Assembly (NCBI RefSeq): GCF_964340395.1
Contig: NC_135550.1
Span: 24,987,676 to 25,051,675, forward strand
Reading direction: 5' to 3'
Length of the DNA stretch: 64,000 nucleotides
Source: Glandiceps talaboti
Lineage: Eukaryota; Hemichordata; Enteropneusta; Spengelidae
Position numbers and translations under genes: made by a program
The notes under the pieces: generated by a model
Database searches by the model: none
Seen by the model: the letters and a program-made list of their open reading frames with translations, nothing else
What the model was told of the DNA's origin: nothing
Part shown: in pieces, positions 1-11,824 of the stretch
Layout: each line of letters starts with the position of its first letter
Numbering within the stretch: position 1 is the stretch's first letter

Positions 1-1479
1 TTTGATCGGAATAACTTTCCACTAGAGGAGTTTGTAATCAGTTAAGCAAATACATATAAATTAGACATGAATGACATTGAACATTTATGAGATGATCAAG
101 AACAAAATTTCAGACAAATTCTTATTCGTTGTTACGGTAGTTAAATTTTCAAACAGCAGATAGAATGTGTTGTTTATTTTTGTAAGTTATAATACTGTTA
201 GTCATAATAATTGTTAATTTCAATTTCGATGTAACTTTGCAAGTCTGACCTCCTTTGATTAACTGTAATAAAATTTACGACAGTAATAAACAGACCGCTT
301 GTCATACATGTAATGTATAACAGTTTAGTACTAAATGGTCGAGTACTCTTAATCAAGGAGATTAGATGTATATTTCACCCATTCGGTTGCGCAAATAACA
401 CACACACATAAGAACAAATACTACTCACTGTAATTCTTGTTTCAGTTATCAATTTCTTAGTCTTGTGGATTGGTCAATATTTGAAAACTGTTGACCTCTT
501 TGATCAATTAATTTTGTTCAAAATGCATGAATGATAGTGCAATTCGGAGTATTAATGTCATTATGAATTGTGGCTTTTAAAAAGAAATTAGTTTGTGACG
601 TCGTTAGACCCACATTTTTAATAATCCACAATAGGAAATCACCACCAAAGAATAACAATAATTATCATTCCCCTTCTAGCTGTAGCTACATATCGTATTT
701 ATATATAGTGTTTTGGGTAGCCATTCCGTGTACATTGCAATTCGATACCGGTTTATAGTATCCATGGTAACTACTTCGGCGATATTGACATCGAGAAAAA
801 GGATGACGAATAAAAGAGAATGAACGAGAAGAGAATTAGATCGGCTGAATGGGGGGGGGGGGGCAAAGAGGAGAAAGAATTGAAGAGAAGAATATATGAT
901 AGACGAGGAGGAATAACACACATTCATAGCACCATCCGTCGAATAAAAAAAAGCAAAGTAATTTCAAAATGGCCAGTCATATCTTTATTACAGCTAGTGT
1001 TGTTATCCGTACACCTCAAGGCTATTCGAATTCATGAGACCACAGACAAGGAAGTCTACGCTTAGATCAAAATATTTACATACTAATTTAGAGTGTTTTG
1101 TTTTCAATTTAAAAATGATCTAGATGTTGATCATCTCCAGCTGTGCCTAACGAATGGCACTATTTGACAACAACGTGTAGAATTTAATAATGTATTTCAT
1201 GTCGATACATGAATGAGAAAAAAACGATGTGTACACGAAATCGTCCAGTGTCATCTTTACAGACATTTGCTGTTTCCGATAAACTATAGACAATGGACAT
1301 GGTGGACAAGCATATATCAACAAGCAGTCATCGGAGATGATTCAGCCCCCGCAATAGATGTTTACAGAGAATTGCCACCAGTCATGGTAGTGTGATATAT
1401 TAGATTGTATGAAATATAGCGCCAATAGCGTTGCAGTACAACTGTATAATTGATTGAATATTTGCATACATTTTTTGAA
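1..1479. other. AT-rich non-coding stretch
   Basis: No supported gene, RNA or element is visible. A run of 13 G lies at about 851-863. The short open frames here (around 570, 820 and 1213) have no recognisable domain and are of lengths expected by chance in AT-rich DNA. Confidence 0.55.
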
Positions 1480-2427
1480 CCTTTATTTATTTGTCTATTG
1501 TTATCTTTGCAATAAAATTGATCATTTGGCTGCTACTATGGGTGTGGTCTTTTTGCTAGGCACATTTACATACAGTTTTTGAATGTTTATTCAATTATCT
1601 ATTAATACATATCGTTATCTTTGCAATATGCCTGATCATTTGGCTGTTGCTATGGGCGTGGTCCTGTTGCTAGGCACATTCACGTACATTTCTTGAATGT
1701 TTATTCAATTGTCTATTAATCACTGGTGTTATCTTTGCAATATACGTGATCATTTGGCTGTTGCTGTGGGCATGGTCTTGTTGCTAGGTACATTTGTATA
1801 CATTTTTGAATCTTTATTCACTTGTCTAAAAATCCCTGTTGATATCTTGTGAAATACACCACCGTCTGGCTGTTGCTGTGGGCGTGGTCATGGTTGCTAA
1901 GGATATTTGTATTCATTTTTTGAATGTTTACTCACTTGCCTACCTGATGATGTTGTTATTTGACCAAAACACACGGCCATTTGGTTGTTGCTATGGGAGT
2001 GGTCATTGTTGCTAGGGCCAAAGTGTTTTACAGAAAATCTGCAGACATCTCACCAAGTTTTAATCTCATTGTCCAAGTACCTAATTTGCATATCAATCAT
2101 GAAATTATTATATGCTTGATATTTCTTCATCTATACTGCACCCCCAGATGCATCCCCATCAAATTTCAGGCAGGCCAATCTGCCCAGTAGTTTTGGAGTT
2201 TAAGTTTTTTGACCAAAGATCACATTTTCCGACCCAAAAATGGCTGTTATTCTGCTAAATTGTGTCATATCCCAAAGCAAATTGACGTACATATGTAAGT
2301 CATAGTCAAGTTTGAAAGAAATCGGTCAATGAATGTCCAAGAAATGGCTACGGATGCACGGAGGGACGGACGGAGCCCAATCTGTAAGCCCGGCCCCGTC
2401 CCGGACTACGTCCGGCGGGGGCTAATA
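1480..2427 (+). mobile_element. Helentron/HINE-like non-autonomous element with internal tandem repeats
   Basis: Five diverged tandem copies of a unit of about 113 bp occupy roughly 1480-2030. The shared core GATCATTTGGCTG or a variant recurs near 1520, 1633, 1748, 1862 and 1973, followed each time by a 'TTGCTATGGGCGTGGTC'-like segment. A unique part of about 390 bp follows, with short GACGGACGGA-type repeats near 2362-2375. It ends in a GC-rich hairpin and CTAA (2394-2425). Core tandem repeats followed by a short repeat tract and a terminal hairpin are the known layout of HINEs, the Helentron-associated elements of molluscs and other invertebrates. No Rep/helicase protein is present, so the element would depend on another copy for movement. 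The 5' end is not defined. The family assignment is inference from layout and from the resemblance of the hairpin. Confidence 0.55.
2394..2425 (+). repeat. 3' terminal hairpin and CTAA of the HINE-like element
   Basis: CCCCG (2394-2398) and CCGGAC (2401-2406) pair with GTCCGG (2410-2415) and CGGGG (2416-2420) around a TAC loop. CTAA follows at 2422-2425, then T. Hairpin plus CTRR is the usual 3' signature of rolling-circle (Helitron-class) transposons. Confidence 0.55.
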
Positions 2428-2433
2428 ATAACA

Positions 2434-2620
2434 GAACATCATCCCGCATGAGTTCCAGTGTGCGTACTCGGGGTTATTTGCACTCGTGCTTGCAGTGTTT
2501 TCTGCTGCACTTGCACTCGATTCGCTCATGAAAGTACAGCCGCCGAGAAAACTGCAGGCACTTGAGTAAACACCCCGAGTACACCACGCTCGCACCCGCA
2601 CGTCGTGGTTTTCTCTGTTA
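2434..2620. repeat. Large imperfect palindrome (foldback/MITE-like)
   Basis: The two halves are imperfect inverted copies. GTACTCGGGG (2464-2473) is matched exactly by CCCCGAGTAC (2573-2582), and similarity continues inward through TGCAG..TTTTCT and outward towards AACAGAACATC at the left and its counterpart near 2612-2625. It is GC-rich compared with its surroundings. No coding capacity and no clear target-site duplication were seen. It directly follows the 3' end of the HINE-like element. Confidence 0.5.
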
Positions 2621-2625
2621 TGTTA

Positions 2626-4833
2626 TACAAGTTACATATCTATCGACTAGATTTATAGCCCTGCGTCTACATATAAATAAATAACTCTCATACATTTACA
2701 CATAATATTTTGACACACAATTCAACTACACAGTGTCAAAAAAGATCAAGATAAATGATATCCATTCAAGTAGGCAGATACACATTAATCCATCGTCAAG
2801 TATTACTTTCAATTTTGTGCAGGTGTTGTTTTGCCTAGTGGCACTTCGGATGATCATATATATCTCGTCATTTATAAATTGACATTCAGCATTGAAACAA
2901 CCATGTTTACTCTGTAGATGGTTATCTGATTATACCTAATTTGCTTCTCTGTATTTATAAATGTTATGTTCTGCTAGCTGTAAATGTATGCTTAATCATT
3001 TGTTTTGTTACCTTAAAAACCCCATGGCCCCTAGACCTACACCCTACACGAGTAGGGTCCATGAAAAAAACATACAATAGTGTTTGTACGTGTACGTAAT
3101 CTAGATGTCAATGTTTATACATGTACTAGCATACCTGTTGACGTGAAGGACCAATGCTACTACACTATCCTACTATCGTAACTGACATTTTGAGTTTTTG
3201 AATTTCCAGTCGTCCTCTCCTCTAATCTTGAATCCTGAAAAACCTAATCAGTGATTGAGACTGTCCATTGATGTTGTCCCTCAAATATATTGAAAAGTGA
3301 AATATATCAACGACCTTGATTCTTGGCATTGCGAAATTAACGCCGAAGGTACGATACCTAATATATTTTGATGGCTCATTCAGCATTAAAATGTACACCT
3401 AGCATACGAAAAATGCGAAATTGGATATTACCTTTCATATCAAGAGCGCACGCATGATTGAAACACCTTTGACTCATCTTCAGATAATAATTGTATGTAT
3501 TCCAGCAATGCACCATTGCTGAAAGGACTATTTCCATTGACAACATTGTGGAATGATTTTACGTTGTCAATTGTTCTTCAAAACGTCTGTGCGAAATACT
3601 ATACAAATCCTGTTTAAAAGACATTAACGCGTTTCCTTTCCCAATATCTCTGCGATAGCCTACATACAAGTTAAAGATCCTCGTATAAGTTTGATGAAGG
3701 TATAGAGAGTTCTATAATGTGTAGTTTATTTCAATAATAAAACAGAATGTTGTGGATATTTGTAAGTTGGAGAAACGATTTTTTTTTTAGTAGAAAATAA
3801 TCAAAAGATGTATCAAATCGCAACGGTTGTCTCTCAATTTCGTGAATGTCTCGAGAATATAATACGTGAATAAAGCAAAAGAATTTCTCCGACACAGTTT
3901 CGTTTCTCGTATGATAGTTTAATTAACTAATAATGGTATCAATCATATGTAGAATAACCGTGAACACATTTGAACCATTTAATTACAAGTTATATAACCT
4001 ATACAAACATATCTTTATGTACTTCAATACCATGATAGATTTTAAATAACATACAATTACAAATCGATGAATGGTTTTACTTTGAAATTCGTTGATAAAA
4101 CCTAATTTTCCCACATAATACTGGCCATTACTCATTGACAGGTGAAACTGATTAAATGTCATCAGTCAACTACTTGATGTGAAAACTATGTTAGCTATAT
4201 AGCAATCTTTTGTTAATTTTCACCTTGTTTCAATTTGTGTAACAAAATGTTATATAAAAGTGTGGTTACCTGATACCGATTATTGATTATACGTTGCTGA
4301 CGTCACTGTTCAAATATAGAAATTGTACTGAATTGTTATAATCCCTTAAGCCTAGAAAAGGGAAAGGATTTAGCCTACATGCCAGTTGATTCTAGACTCT
4401 GGGTGTTCTTAATCTATGTTTATTTTTGAAATGGTAAAGCGCCTCGGTACACAATCAACCGACAGTGAATACTCCCACGAATCGTGCTTAAAATAATATC
4501 ACGCAAGCATTAGGGGTTCGATTGCAGCTCTAACATCTCGTTCGCAAAAAGAATAACAGACTTAGAATGATTTTGTCAGCGTGTGCTCAGTATTTGACGG
4601 TAACTATTACACACGTGGTGCTAACTACTTTTACTCCTATATTTTTTTTTAATTTTCAAAGTATACTGTATCTTGTGTGTTAATGTTTATTCGTCTGTAG
4701 GTTCGTGATATTCTTGAAAATGGGCAGATTAATTTTGCACATAGCAATTAGCATATAATGACCACTGAATTGCTAAACTTCTGTTTTTGAATTGACTTGA
4801 ATTGACTTGAGTTCAACTTGAACAGGCTGTGAA

Positions 4834-4837
<4 letters not shown>
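2626..4837. other. Non-coding stretch
   Basis: AT-rich sequence without a supported gene. It contains the short palindromic motif at 3031-3063. Nothing else is recognised. Confidence 0.5.
3031..3063. repeat. Short palindromic dispersed motif, copy 1
   Basis: ACCCTAC (3041-3047) faces GTAGGGT (3052-3058) within a segment reading TAGACCTACACCCTAC and then GTAGGGTCCATG. A better preserved relative lies at 37759-37784, so this is a dispersed family, possibly the terminus of a small DNA element. Confidence 0.45.
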
Positions 4838-4908
<71 letters not shown>

Positions 4909-4957
4909 GAGACAGAGAGAGAGACAGAGAGACAGAGAGACAGAGAGACAGAGAGAG
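4838..4957 (+). repeat. (GA)n / (GACA)n microsatellite
   Basis: About 60 bp of pure GA dinucleotides grade into GAGACA repeats. The open frames through it on either strand are artefacts of the repeat. Confidence 0.9.
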
Positions 4958-5889
4958 TAAATGTTTCGACTGGTTAGTATTTAATTCCATGGCAATGTTT
5001 TACAACCCTGATTTGTGCTTACATTAGTTGCCTCTTTTTTGTAACCCATGGAGACAGTTGGTTCCTACATAATGCTGAAACTGCTATAATTGAGCAATCA
5101 AACGTGACAACGAGGAAATCAAGCAGTGCATAACACCCGCAAACACGTACTAGTATTTTCTTCCGAATATTCATATGCGAGCAAACGCCATGTCGATAGC
5201 GGCTCTTGAATACAGTTTCCTTTAGTTTTAAAGGCGTGTGTTGTTTCTAGGGCAATTTCTTGTATCCATGGACACTGAATAGAAATCTTAGTGCATCTAT
5301 TTATATCATTGAAATACATGGTTTGTATTACCATGGATTCTTTTCCGTCTTTCTAAATTATGTAAAATTAGTAAACGCATGCTGTAACAGTCACCGAAAT
5401 AATCTCAGACTACCAAGGTTTCATATTTTCCAACATATAATGTAAAGTCTATAAAATTATTACGACCATCCGCTGTTGATAACCCAACGGAAATTAAAAG
5501 TAACTGAAGGACGTTGATTTTGAGCCGTTTTAACAATAATTATTCCAAACATAGTATACAGCCTGTGCCTTCAAGGAATCTCTACACCTAAATATGTAGG
5601 AATAAGATCACGTCTGTGACTTAGCCAACCATTGGCATTGCCATCGGCACACACCTGTACAGGATTTATTTCATTAAAAACTAGCTAATTGAAATGAGAT
5701 TAATTTTATGGATCGTTACAGATACACGGTCTTCTTCAAATCATACACGACAACATTGAGATGACCCAAATATTTGGTTTATATTCTGTGTTGTATGAAA
5801 TACAACGCTCATTTCAGCTGCATACGTTATAAAAGAAGAATTGCAATGATTTATTTGATCACAAAAGAGGTGAAAATGATTACACATAG

Positions 5890-5920
<31 letters not shown>

Positions 5921-6182
5921 ACATACACATACATACACACGCACACACTTTCAAGAGGCAATTACACAAAATCTCAACATTGAACAGTCATACTGCATGG
6001 ATTAATACTATCTGAAGGCTAAGACTTAGGTTTCTCGAAATTTAATCTGTTACCGAAACGAGCGGGGTCTTGACATCGAATAATTAATATTTACAAACAC
6101 TACAGTGGCTTAAACAGAAACATAAAACTTTGCTGGCTAGCAAAATCAAAAGGCTGGATATGTTTTCTGAAAGTCAGAGGAA
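4958..6182. other. Non-coding stretch with a (CA)n tract
   Basis: No supported gene. A (CA)n microsatellite with GACA and CATA interruptions lies at about 5889-5948. Confidence 0.5.
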
Positions 6183-6371
6183 CGATGACAGGTAGGACAA
6201 AACCACAGGGCCCGCCAAATCTAAGGGTACTCTAAGTCAGCTCTGAGATGACAGGTAGGACAAAACCACAGGGCAGGGCCCGCTAAATCTAAGGGCACCC
6301 CAATTTTAATAGAAGAACGTGTTCCGGTGACAGGCGGAGCAACACCACAGGGTCCGCAAATCTAAGGGTAC
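6183..6371 (+). repeat. Three diverged direct repeats of about 55-60 bp
   Basis: The string GATGACAGGTAGGACAAAAC and then CACAGGGCCCGC..AAATCTAAGGG occurs at about 6185-6232 and 6247-6295. A more diverged copy (GTGACAGGCGGAGC, CACAGGGTCCGC, AAATCTAAGGGTACT) lies at about 6327-6371. The spacing is irregular (about 62 and 80 bp). Origin unknown. Confidence 0.65.
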
Positions 6372-6599
6372 TAAAAATCAGAAGACTGAGTAGTATGGGA
6401 GAATTGATTCTTTTGTCACAATTTAGTTATCGGTTCCATTTTTCGTGTGATTTACATTTTATAGAAATACAATTATTTTAAGTATGACATCATTTCAATT
6501 GCTTGCTTGTAACTTCACCGCTTTTAGTGGATGACAAAATTATCATACATGTGTATATCACAACGGGAAAGATCATAGCGTAATCACTTTTAGTCGAGC

Positions 6600-6976
6600 T
6601 ATGGAGTCATGATGGGTGAATGGTTAGCGTGACCGGCTTGGAATCTACAGGTTGCAGGTTCGAGCCCCGTCGCTGCCTGCTGTTTGTTTCTGAGTGGCTA
6701 AAGTCCTTGGGCAAGATTTGAACCACGACTGTGCCTCAGTCAACCCAGCTGTATAACTGGGGACCTGGTAGGATGTAGGTTGCAATGTGAAGGCTTTAAT
6801 CCTATGCGCTTAAAAAATGGCTGCAATGGATTGTATGCTCCCCGGGGAGTTGAGGAAGACTAAAGGGCCGTTGTGCTGTTCTGATCCGAGCCAGGGGTAA
6901 TAATTGTAAAGCGCTTTGAGCACGGTGTGGGAAAGCGCTATATAAGAAACCAACATTATTAACATTATTATTATTT
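6600..6976 (+). mobile_element. tRNA-derived SINE
   Basis: The head is tRNA-like, with an A box (TGGGTGAATGG, 6613-6623) and a perfect B box (GGTTCGAGCCC, 6657-6667), the internal RNA polymerase III promoter. The body carries a central segment (TCCTTGGGCAAGATTTGAAC, then GCCTCAGTC..CCCAGCTGTATAA) of the type shared by many metazoan SINEs. The tail TAAAGCGCTTTGAGCACGG..AAAGCGCTATATAA with ATTATT repeats resembles the 3' ends of L2/CR1-type LINEs, which would supply reverse transcription. About 375 bp, apparently full length. A clear target-site duplication was not found. It is not a functional tRNA because the cloverleaf is not maintained. Confidence 0.75.
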
Positions 6977-7735
6977 AAATGCATCGTGAAACATAACGAT
7001 GTGGGGAAGTGAGCAGAAGCTAGCACAGTCTGTTTACAAATCAATTCCCTACGTAGAACATTATACAAACTTCTGCCCGTTTTTATTTTTTCCCCCAATT
7101 ATTGGTTACTTAGTCTATGTTTTTACACATTGTTTTTCAATTAGAAACACAAAGTCAAGCTAATTTATTAATTAAATACTCAAAAAAAATGACAATTTTG
7201 CAAGACAACAGCGCCACTGTGTACTAAATGACACCATATGACAATTGAGTCCAACCTCATGATCTTTCATGGTGTACTGTTTTACCATGTTACTGTCACT
7301 TTTCATACAGTAGTATAAAATGAGATGTTGCTTGTACAGTTCCAAGTCTAACAACAGTCAGAACGTCTTACCATGCCTGAGGCTAATTAGCTGCATCGAT
7401 AATTGCGTAATTTTCGTTACATTCAATAACATCCCCAGCAAACGTTACAAACGTCGTTTCCTTATTACGCTATGGTCAATCTTTTCGGCCCGATAACACA
7501 ATTTGAAAACTTCAAAGCTCGCGCGCACGGCGTACACTTTTCATAGATTGGGCTTCCTGTTTGATCGTGCTTTGCCAAACCCTAATCAAAAATTCATTAC
7601 CAAAGAGTCATCAGGTCACATATATTTTCCAAAATGTGTCACCATTGACCTGGGATTTGATATGCACCAAATTATTGACTTTTATGAGATAGTGTTTGAA
7701 CTATGCCGAAAAGGCCATCGGTGCAGAGTAAAACT

Positions 7736-7737
<2 letters not shown>
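6977..7737. other. Non-coding stretch
   Basis: AT-rich. Nothing recognised except unremarkable short open frames. Confidence 0.5.

Positions 7738-7738
<1 letters not shown>

Positions 7739-7820
<82 letters not shown>
7739..7820. repeat. (TA)n microsatellite
   Basis: About 40 uninterrupted TA units. The flanks (GCCATCGGTGCAGAGTAAAAC to the left and a CCGACGTTTCGAATCAAA-type string at 7867-7884) look like dispersed repeat sequence, so the tract probably sits inside an old element. Confidence 0.85.
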
Positions 7821-7823
<3 letters not shown>

Positions 7824-8174
7824 GCATAAGGAACGAGTTGTACAGTCCGAATAAATACATACAATCCGACGTTTCGAATCAAAATTCTTTATCAAGGACG
7901 ATGTACAGCAGGTAACAACACGACTATATATTTGAGAGATATATAAAGAAATGCAAAATTCTTCACTAAAAACGTAGCTCAACTTCCCATAGAAACAGTA
8001 AATTAATTACCAACCAAAACTTTAACGTTTACTTCAAAATCATAACTTTTCTGCAACAAATATAGAAGTTGTAAGTTCCAAACGAATGGAAACGTTAATG
8101 GTTGTTTACCTCAAAATGAAAGCTTCAGGCAGCAACAAATTTAGAGACCAAAACAAACCACAAATTCACTAAAT

Positions 8175-8308
8175 TACGCTGACAAGTAGAGCTTTGATTT
8201 CGAGGCAAACGCTGTAGTTTTGGATTCCTGCTTCTGTAGTTTTACTACATAACTTAGAAACCAAAACTGTAACGTTTCAAATCAAAGTCATACTTGTCAG
8301 TCTGGCAT
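8175..8308. repeat. Imperfect inverted repeat
   Basis: The segment at about 8175-8223 (CGCTGACAAGTAGAGCTTTG, then CGCTGTAGTTTTGG) is matched in inverse by about 8256-8308 (CCAAAACTGTAACG, then CAAAGTCATACTTGTCAG). The right arm also resembles, in direct orientation, a string at about 8014-8047. Likely a degraded MITE. Confidence 0.45.
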
Positions 8309-8309
8309 A

Positions 8310-10009
8310 ATTACACTTGTAAACCATTGAACTTTATTATGTAAGAAAAAATTCAATCTAAAAATAAGTGATTTTGTAGTTAATACAGAAAATGCTTATT
8401 GATCTGTTTTTTTATTGTTAATTATTTGTGAGTACGATACAAGTTCAGTTTCTGAAATTGTACTTTTTTTGTCAATTTACATTCTGAAACCTGGAAATAT
8501 CAATCCAATTATAAAACGCTCCATGTACATTCTGCAACTGTATGCCGAACACTGTGTTTAGTTGCTGGTTGAGACAGGCCTTTAAAATTCACGCTGCCCG
8601 ACACCCATGGCAAGTAAAATTTGCATGGACAAGTGTAAACATCAATCCGTTCGCCTGATCATGGGACAAGTGAACTTCACGTGAAAATTACGGGCTTTGA
8701 CATTGAAAACAGTTGACGTATCTCGACAAAATCACGTTGTAACAGGGAAAGAAATTAGTAAGAGTGACGCAATTGTAATTGGAACTTTTTTATACAAAAT
8801 GTTGCGAAACCAGCTCAAGTTGATGCGTATAAAGTGATGGTACTATGAATCGATTGTGTCAACCTTGCAAGAGCAGAACTCTCCCGATCCCACAGCAAAT
8901 ACAAAACATTTAGCCGCGTATTTAGCAAATCTAAGAAAGTATTGAGCTTGAAAATTACTGTCATGACTTTCGTTGGTTACACGTTAGTCGGTACTAGTCG
9001 GAATCAATAGAACTCACTTCAAACCTAACTTCAAAAGTCGTATGTACATGCATATCGCGTACGATATTCAGATTCGACAATCATTCTTGCCGCAGCACCA
9101 AGTATTTGAACTTCCGGAATATGGCATGATGTTTCCACACTGCAGTGTCTCTCATGTCGAAATGTCATTAGATTTTCTCATAATATTCCTTTCGTGGTTT
9201 TTAAAAATTATAATGGCTTTAAACTTGACCTAGTCTGAAATCCATGTGTCGTCTCCGAAAACTGTCGATCCACTATGCTGTCGTATACATTTTGCAAATA
9301 TCATGTCACAATGTATGTAGTGGTATGAGTTTCTATGGTAAGTCCCGAACACCTTCGGGTACGGGTGGGACCGGGGCGAGATACGTATTTCAAAACTAAC
9401 GCCATGTATATTATACCACATACTTAGTGTAGTCAATTGAACACCGATCGAGTCAAGTTAGGTCAAGCAGTAAATACTTCTGTCTACCATATCTGTCGAT
9501 GTCATTTACTGAAGATTATTGTCTGATAAATATTGAAATATTCATGAAAAATGTGAAAAAACTTAAATGCGTTTCAATCTAGAGTCGATTTCTCAGACGG
9601 CAACTTCCAGACAGTGTGCCAAAATGAGGCACACGTCATGTAATCAAAGACGCAACAACTAATTGACAGAAAACATGTTTATTTGTAGCAAACTGTGGAA
9701 GGAAAATCAATGGGAATTATTTCACAATCACTATACATGAATCAAACTGAGGAACAGACACTTTTTGTGTTTAATTATAATAAACAATATCAGTAGTAAG
9801 GCATCATTTTCCATGGGCTAGCACACATTTTAGACAAAATGATAGGGATAGAAATACAATACACAAGATTTAACACAAACAGAAACTGTATACCTTCAGG
9901 GTTTGTTTTGTTTATAACTTAAATCAGGGGTTACATGTACTTGACATACATTCTCAGCTATATAAAAAGAAGTGCCATATGTCACAACTTGGTGGGACAA
10001 TCAATGTAT
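8310..10009. other. Non-coding stretch
   Basis: No supported gene. On the - strand an AATAAA lies at 9683-9678, about 330 bp downstream of the candidate terminal exon at 10010-10219, and could be its polyadenylation signal. Confidence 0.4.
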
Positions 10010-10219
10010 TCACCAGGACAAGTGACATTGGAATTCACATCTCCCAACAACCAAGGCCTGTGAAGGAGGTAGAGGTGGCGGTGGTACAGTTGGCAGGGTT
10101 GGATGTACAGTGTGGTTACGATACAATGCAAATGGGGTAGTTCCATGATGAGAGTTCAGTAGTGTTCCTTGATGTTGTGAAACATTTATGTTGCATTTAT
10201 GTTGTTTCATTGTGTGTTG
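10010..10219 (-). CDS. Candidate 3' terminal exon, unrecognised
   Basis: On the - strand a 70-codon open frame starts directly after an AG at 10221-10220 and ends in TGA at 10010-10012. The peptide contains HHGTTPFALYRNH, a proline run (TVPPPPLPPSQ) and ends CEFQCHLSW. It resembles no family I know. It lies downstream of, and in a phase compatible with, the candidate exon 11543-11824 (both phase 0), and an AATAAA follows at 9683-9678 on the same strand. Against it, the acceptor lacks a good pyrimidine tract, and an open frame of this length is not rare by chance. Confidence 0.2.
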   Translation of the reverse strand, partial: QHTMKQHKCNINVSQHQGTLLNSHHGTTPFALYRNHTVHPTLPTVPPPPLPPSQALVVGRCEFQCHLSW

Positions 10220-11095
10220 CTATAGTGTCACTCAGTGGGGATGACTGGTTAGCATTGATAAGGATCTCATATCCAATTACTTCAAATGTTTCGCTAATTA
10301 AAAAAAAAACCCTATGTGTGCCCAGTAAAGTGTATAAGGTATTACGATTTCTGTAGTAACTTTCATTTTCCATATAAAGGATACAATCGTACAAAACGTC
10401 AGTAAGTCTTTTTAAACCAATTACAGTATTTGAGAATATTATATTACAATGTCATCGACACGTAATGAAATAAATAATTCGACCATATCATGTGGTAAAA
10501 AAATGAAATACAGTGTAACCTTGAATTTCTCATAATTTTTGTCAATTCATTTATATATACACCAGAAATACCATCACTTACATTCAAAGGCCGCATGCGC
10601 ACTTTTGGGAGATATATCTAATGCTACTGACGCTGCTACTGACTTAAATATGTTGTTGATTCATTTATCTTGCCTCTACATAAGTTGATCGTCGGCAAGC
10701 TAACAAGGTCGGCGAACCGTTTTAAAATAGACGTCGCTATACTGTATTGTGTAGGTCGACAATTTAATCGAAGGAATTGAATCAATTGATATTATTCTCT
10801 GATAGCTCAACTACCCCTTTACTTGGTATTAAGATGTTAAACTAAATCCCATCTTTATAGAGTTTGCAAAATATCCACAAGTTCCTTTCAAATATTTAGT
10901 GTGGTGGAAAATATCTATAAAGTAGTTGCTTGACGTATTAAGGCGGTTACGAACAATCAAGATCGCTGTTTCTGCATATGGACTCTGACGAATCAGTCAT
11001 CCGTGGGTAGAATTTAGTAATACACTCAGCAATATATAGATGTCATTCTCATTTGCCAGTTTCTCGTTTAAGAAGCTTCAACTGTGCGTTTTTAT

Positions 11096-11332
11096 ATGGC
11101 AAAGCTAGCAGAGGACACTGACAGTTGCTACGACTTGAAGAGGCAGATGATGGAGAAACATGTTTCATTAGAAAGGAAATCAGCGATAGCCGTTGTGCTG
11201 GGTATTGGGTCAAGAAGGGTTGACTGGATGATTGAGCTGCTCGTCTTAAAAATGACGTATTACAAGAAGGAATACAAATTGCTCGAATGTTTGAGCGTTC
11301 TAGAATTCCGCTTTTTTATATACTCAGTGTAA
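11096..11332 (+). CDS. Small unrecognised open frame with coding-like composition
   Basis: ATG at 11096 opens a frame of 78 codons to TAA at 11330. The N-terminal 25 residues (MAKLAEDTDSCYDLKRQMME) are charged and helical in character, followed by RKSAIAVVLGIGSRRVDWM and a Lys/Tyr-rich segment. Codons are rich in RNY-type triplets, unlike most open frames here. A GTAAGC at 11329 could be a splice donor, making this a first coding exon ending at 11328. No domain recognised. It lies between two candidate exons of the opposite strand, so at least one of these calls may be wrong. Confidence 0.27.
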   Translation: MAKLAEDTDSCYDLKRQMMEKHVSLERKSAIAVVLGIGSRRVDWMIELLVLKMTYYKKEYKLLECLSVLEFRFFIYSV

Positions 11333-11542
11333 GCATATAGCGCTTCACCAACACGTTCCTAGAAATCTCTCTTTGTCATCATATTGAAGCCAGAGCGTAC
11401 TCAGGCTTGTAATACTCCTGACGGCACTTCCTTAATATTGCCTTCTTCAATCGCGCACAAATAGCAAATAATCTTTTCCAGCTTAACACTAACACCTAGT
11501 TTATATTTCTTACTATTTATATTAAAAAAAACTCTTACTTAC

Positions 11543-11824
11543 ATCGATATCATTCACGTCAACAACTTTGTCAAAATCGTTGTTCACCACAAAATTGTCA
11601 AGACCAAAATCTTCTTCAAAATCTGAAGAGACTTCGTCTCCGCTGTCCACTGCAAATGCATCGCCTTTCGTTAGCTTTCGAATATGTCTTAATCTGGGGT
11701 ATTTATCTACAAAACACGGCACATGCACTTCCGCAGCTAGCTGATCTTGTTCCATGTTACTGATCACTCGGAAATACTTTGGACGTACTGTCCTCTGTGT
11801 TTCATCGAAATTTCGGTCGAACAT
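11543..11824 (-). CDS. Candidate coding exon of an unrecognised gene
   Basis: On the - strand the frame is open from 11887 to beyond 11543. It reaches a consensus splice donor GTAAGT (11542-11537) immediately after the codons for NDID, in phase 0. Taking the first ATG (11824-11822) gives 94 residues. A second in-frame ATG lies at 11755-11753. The peptide has a basic stretch (DKYPRLRHIRKLTKGD) and then a strongly acidic one (DSGDEVSSDFEEDFGLDN, followed by VNDID). Codon use is of coding type (many GAT, GAC, GTG, GAA). The open frame also reads upstream of the ATG to a stop at 11890-11888, so it could be an internal exon instead. I recognise no domain. The acidic tail suggests a nuclear or chromatin-type protein, but that is only composition. 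Confidence 0.4.

Noticed and set aside
7860-7910. Second hammerhead-like string on the - strand (TTGATAA..GAAACGTCGG)
   Set aside because: The CTGATGA core is broken and stem III does not form; kept only as a likely dispersed repeat.
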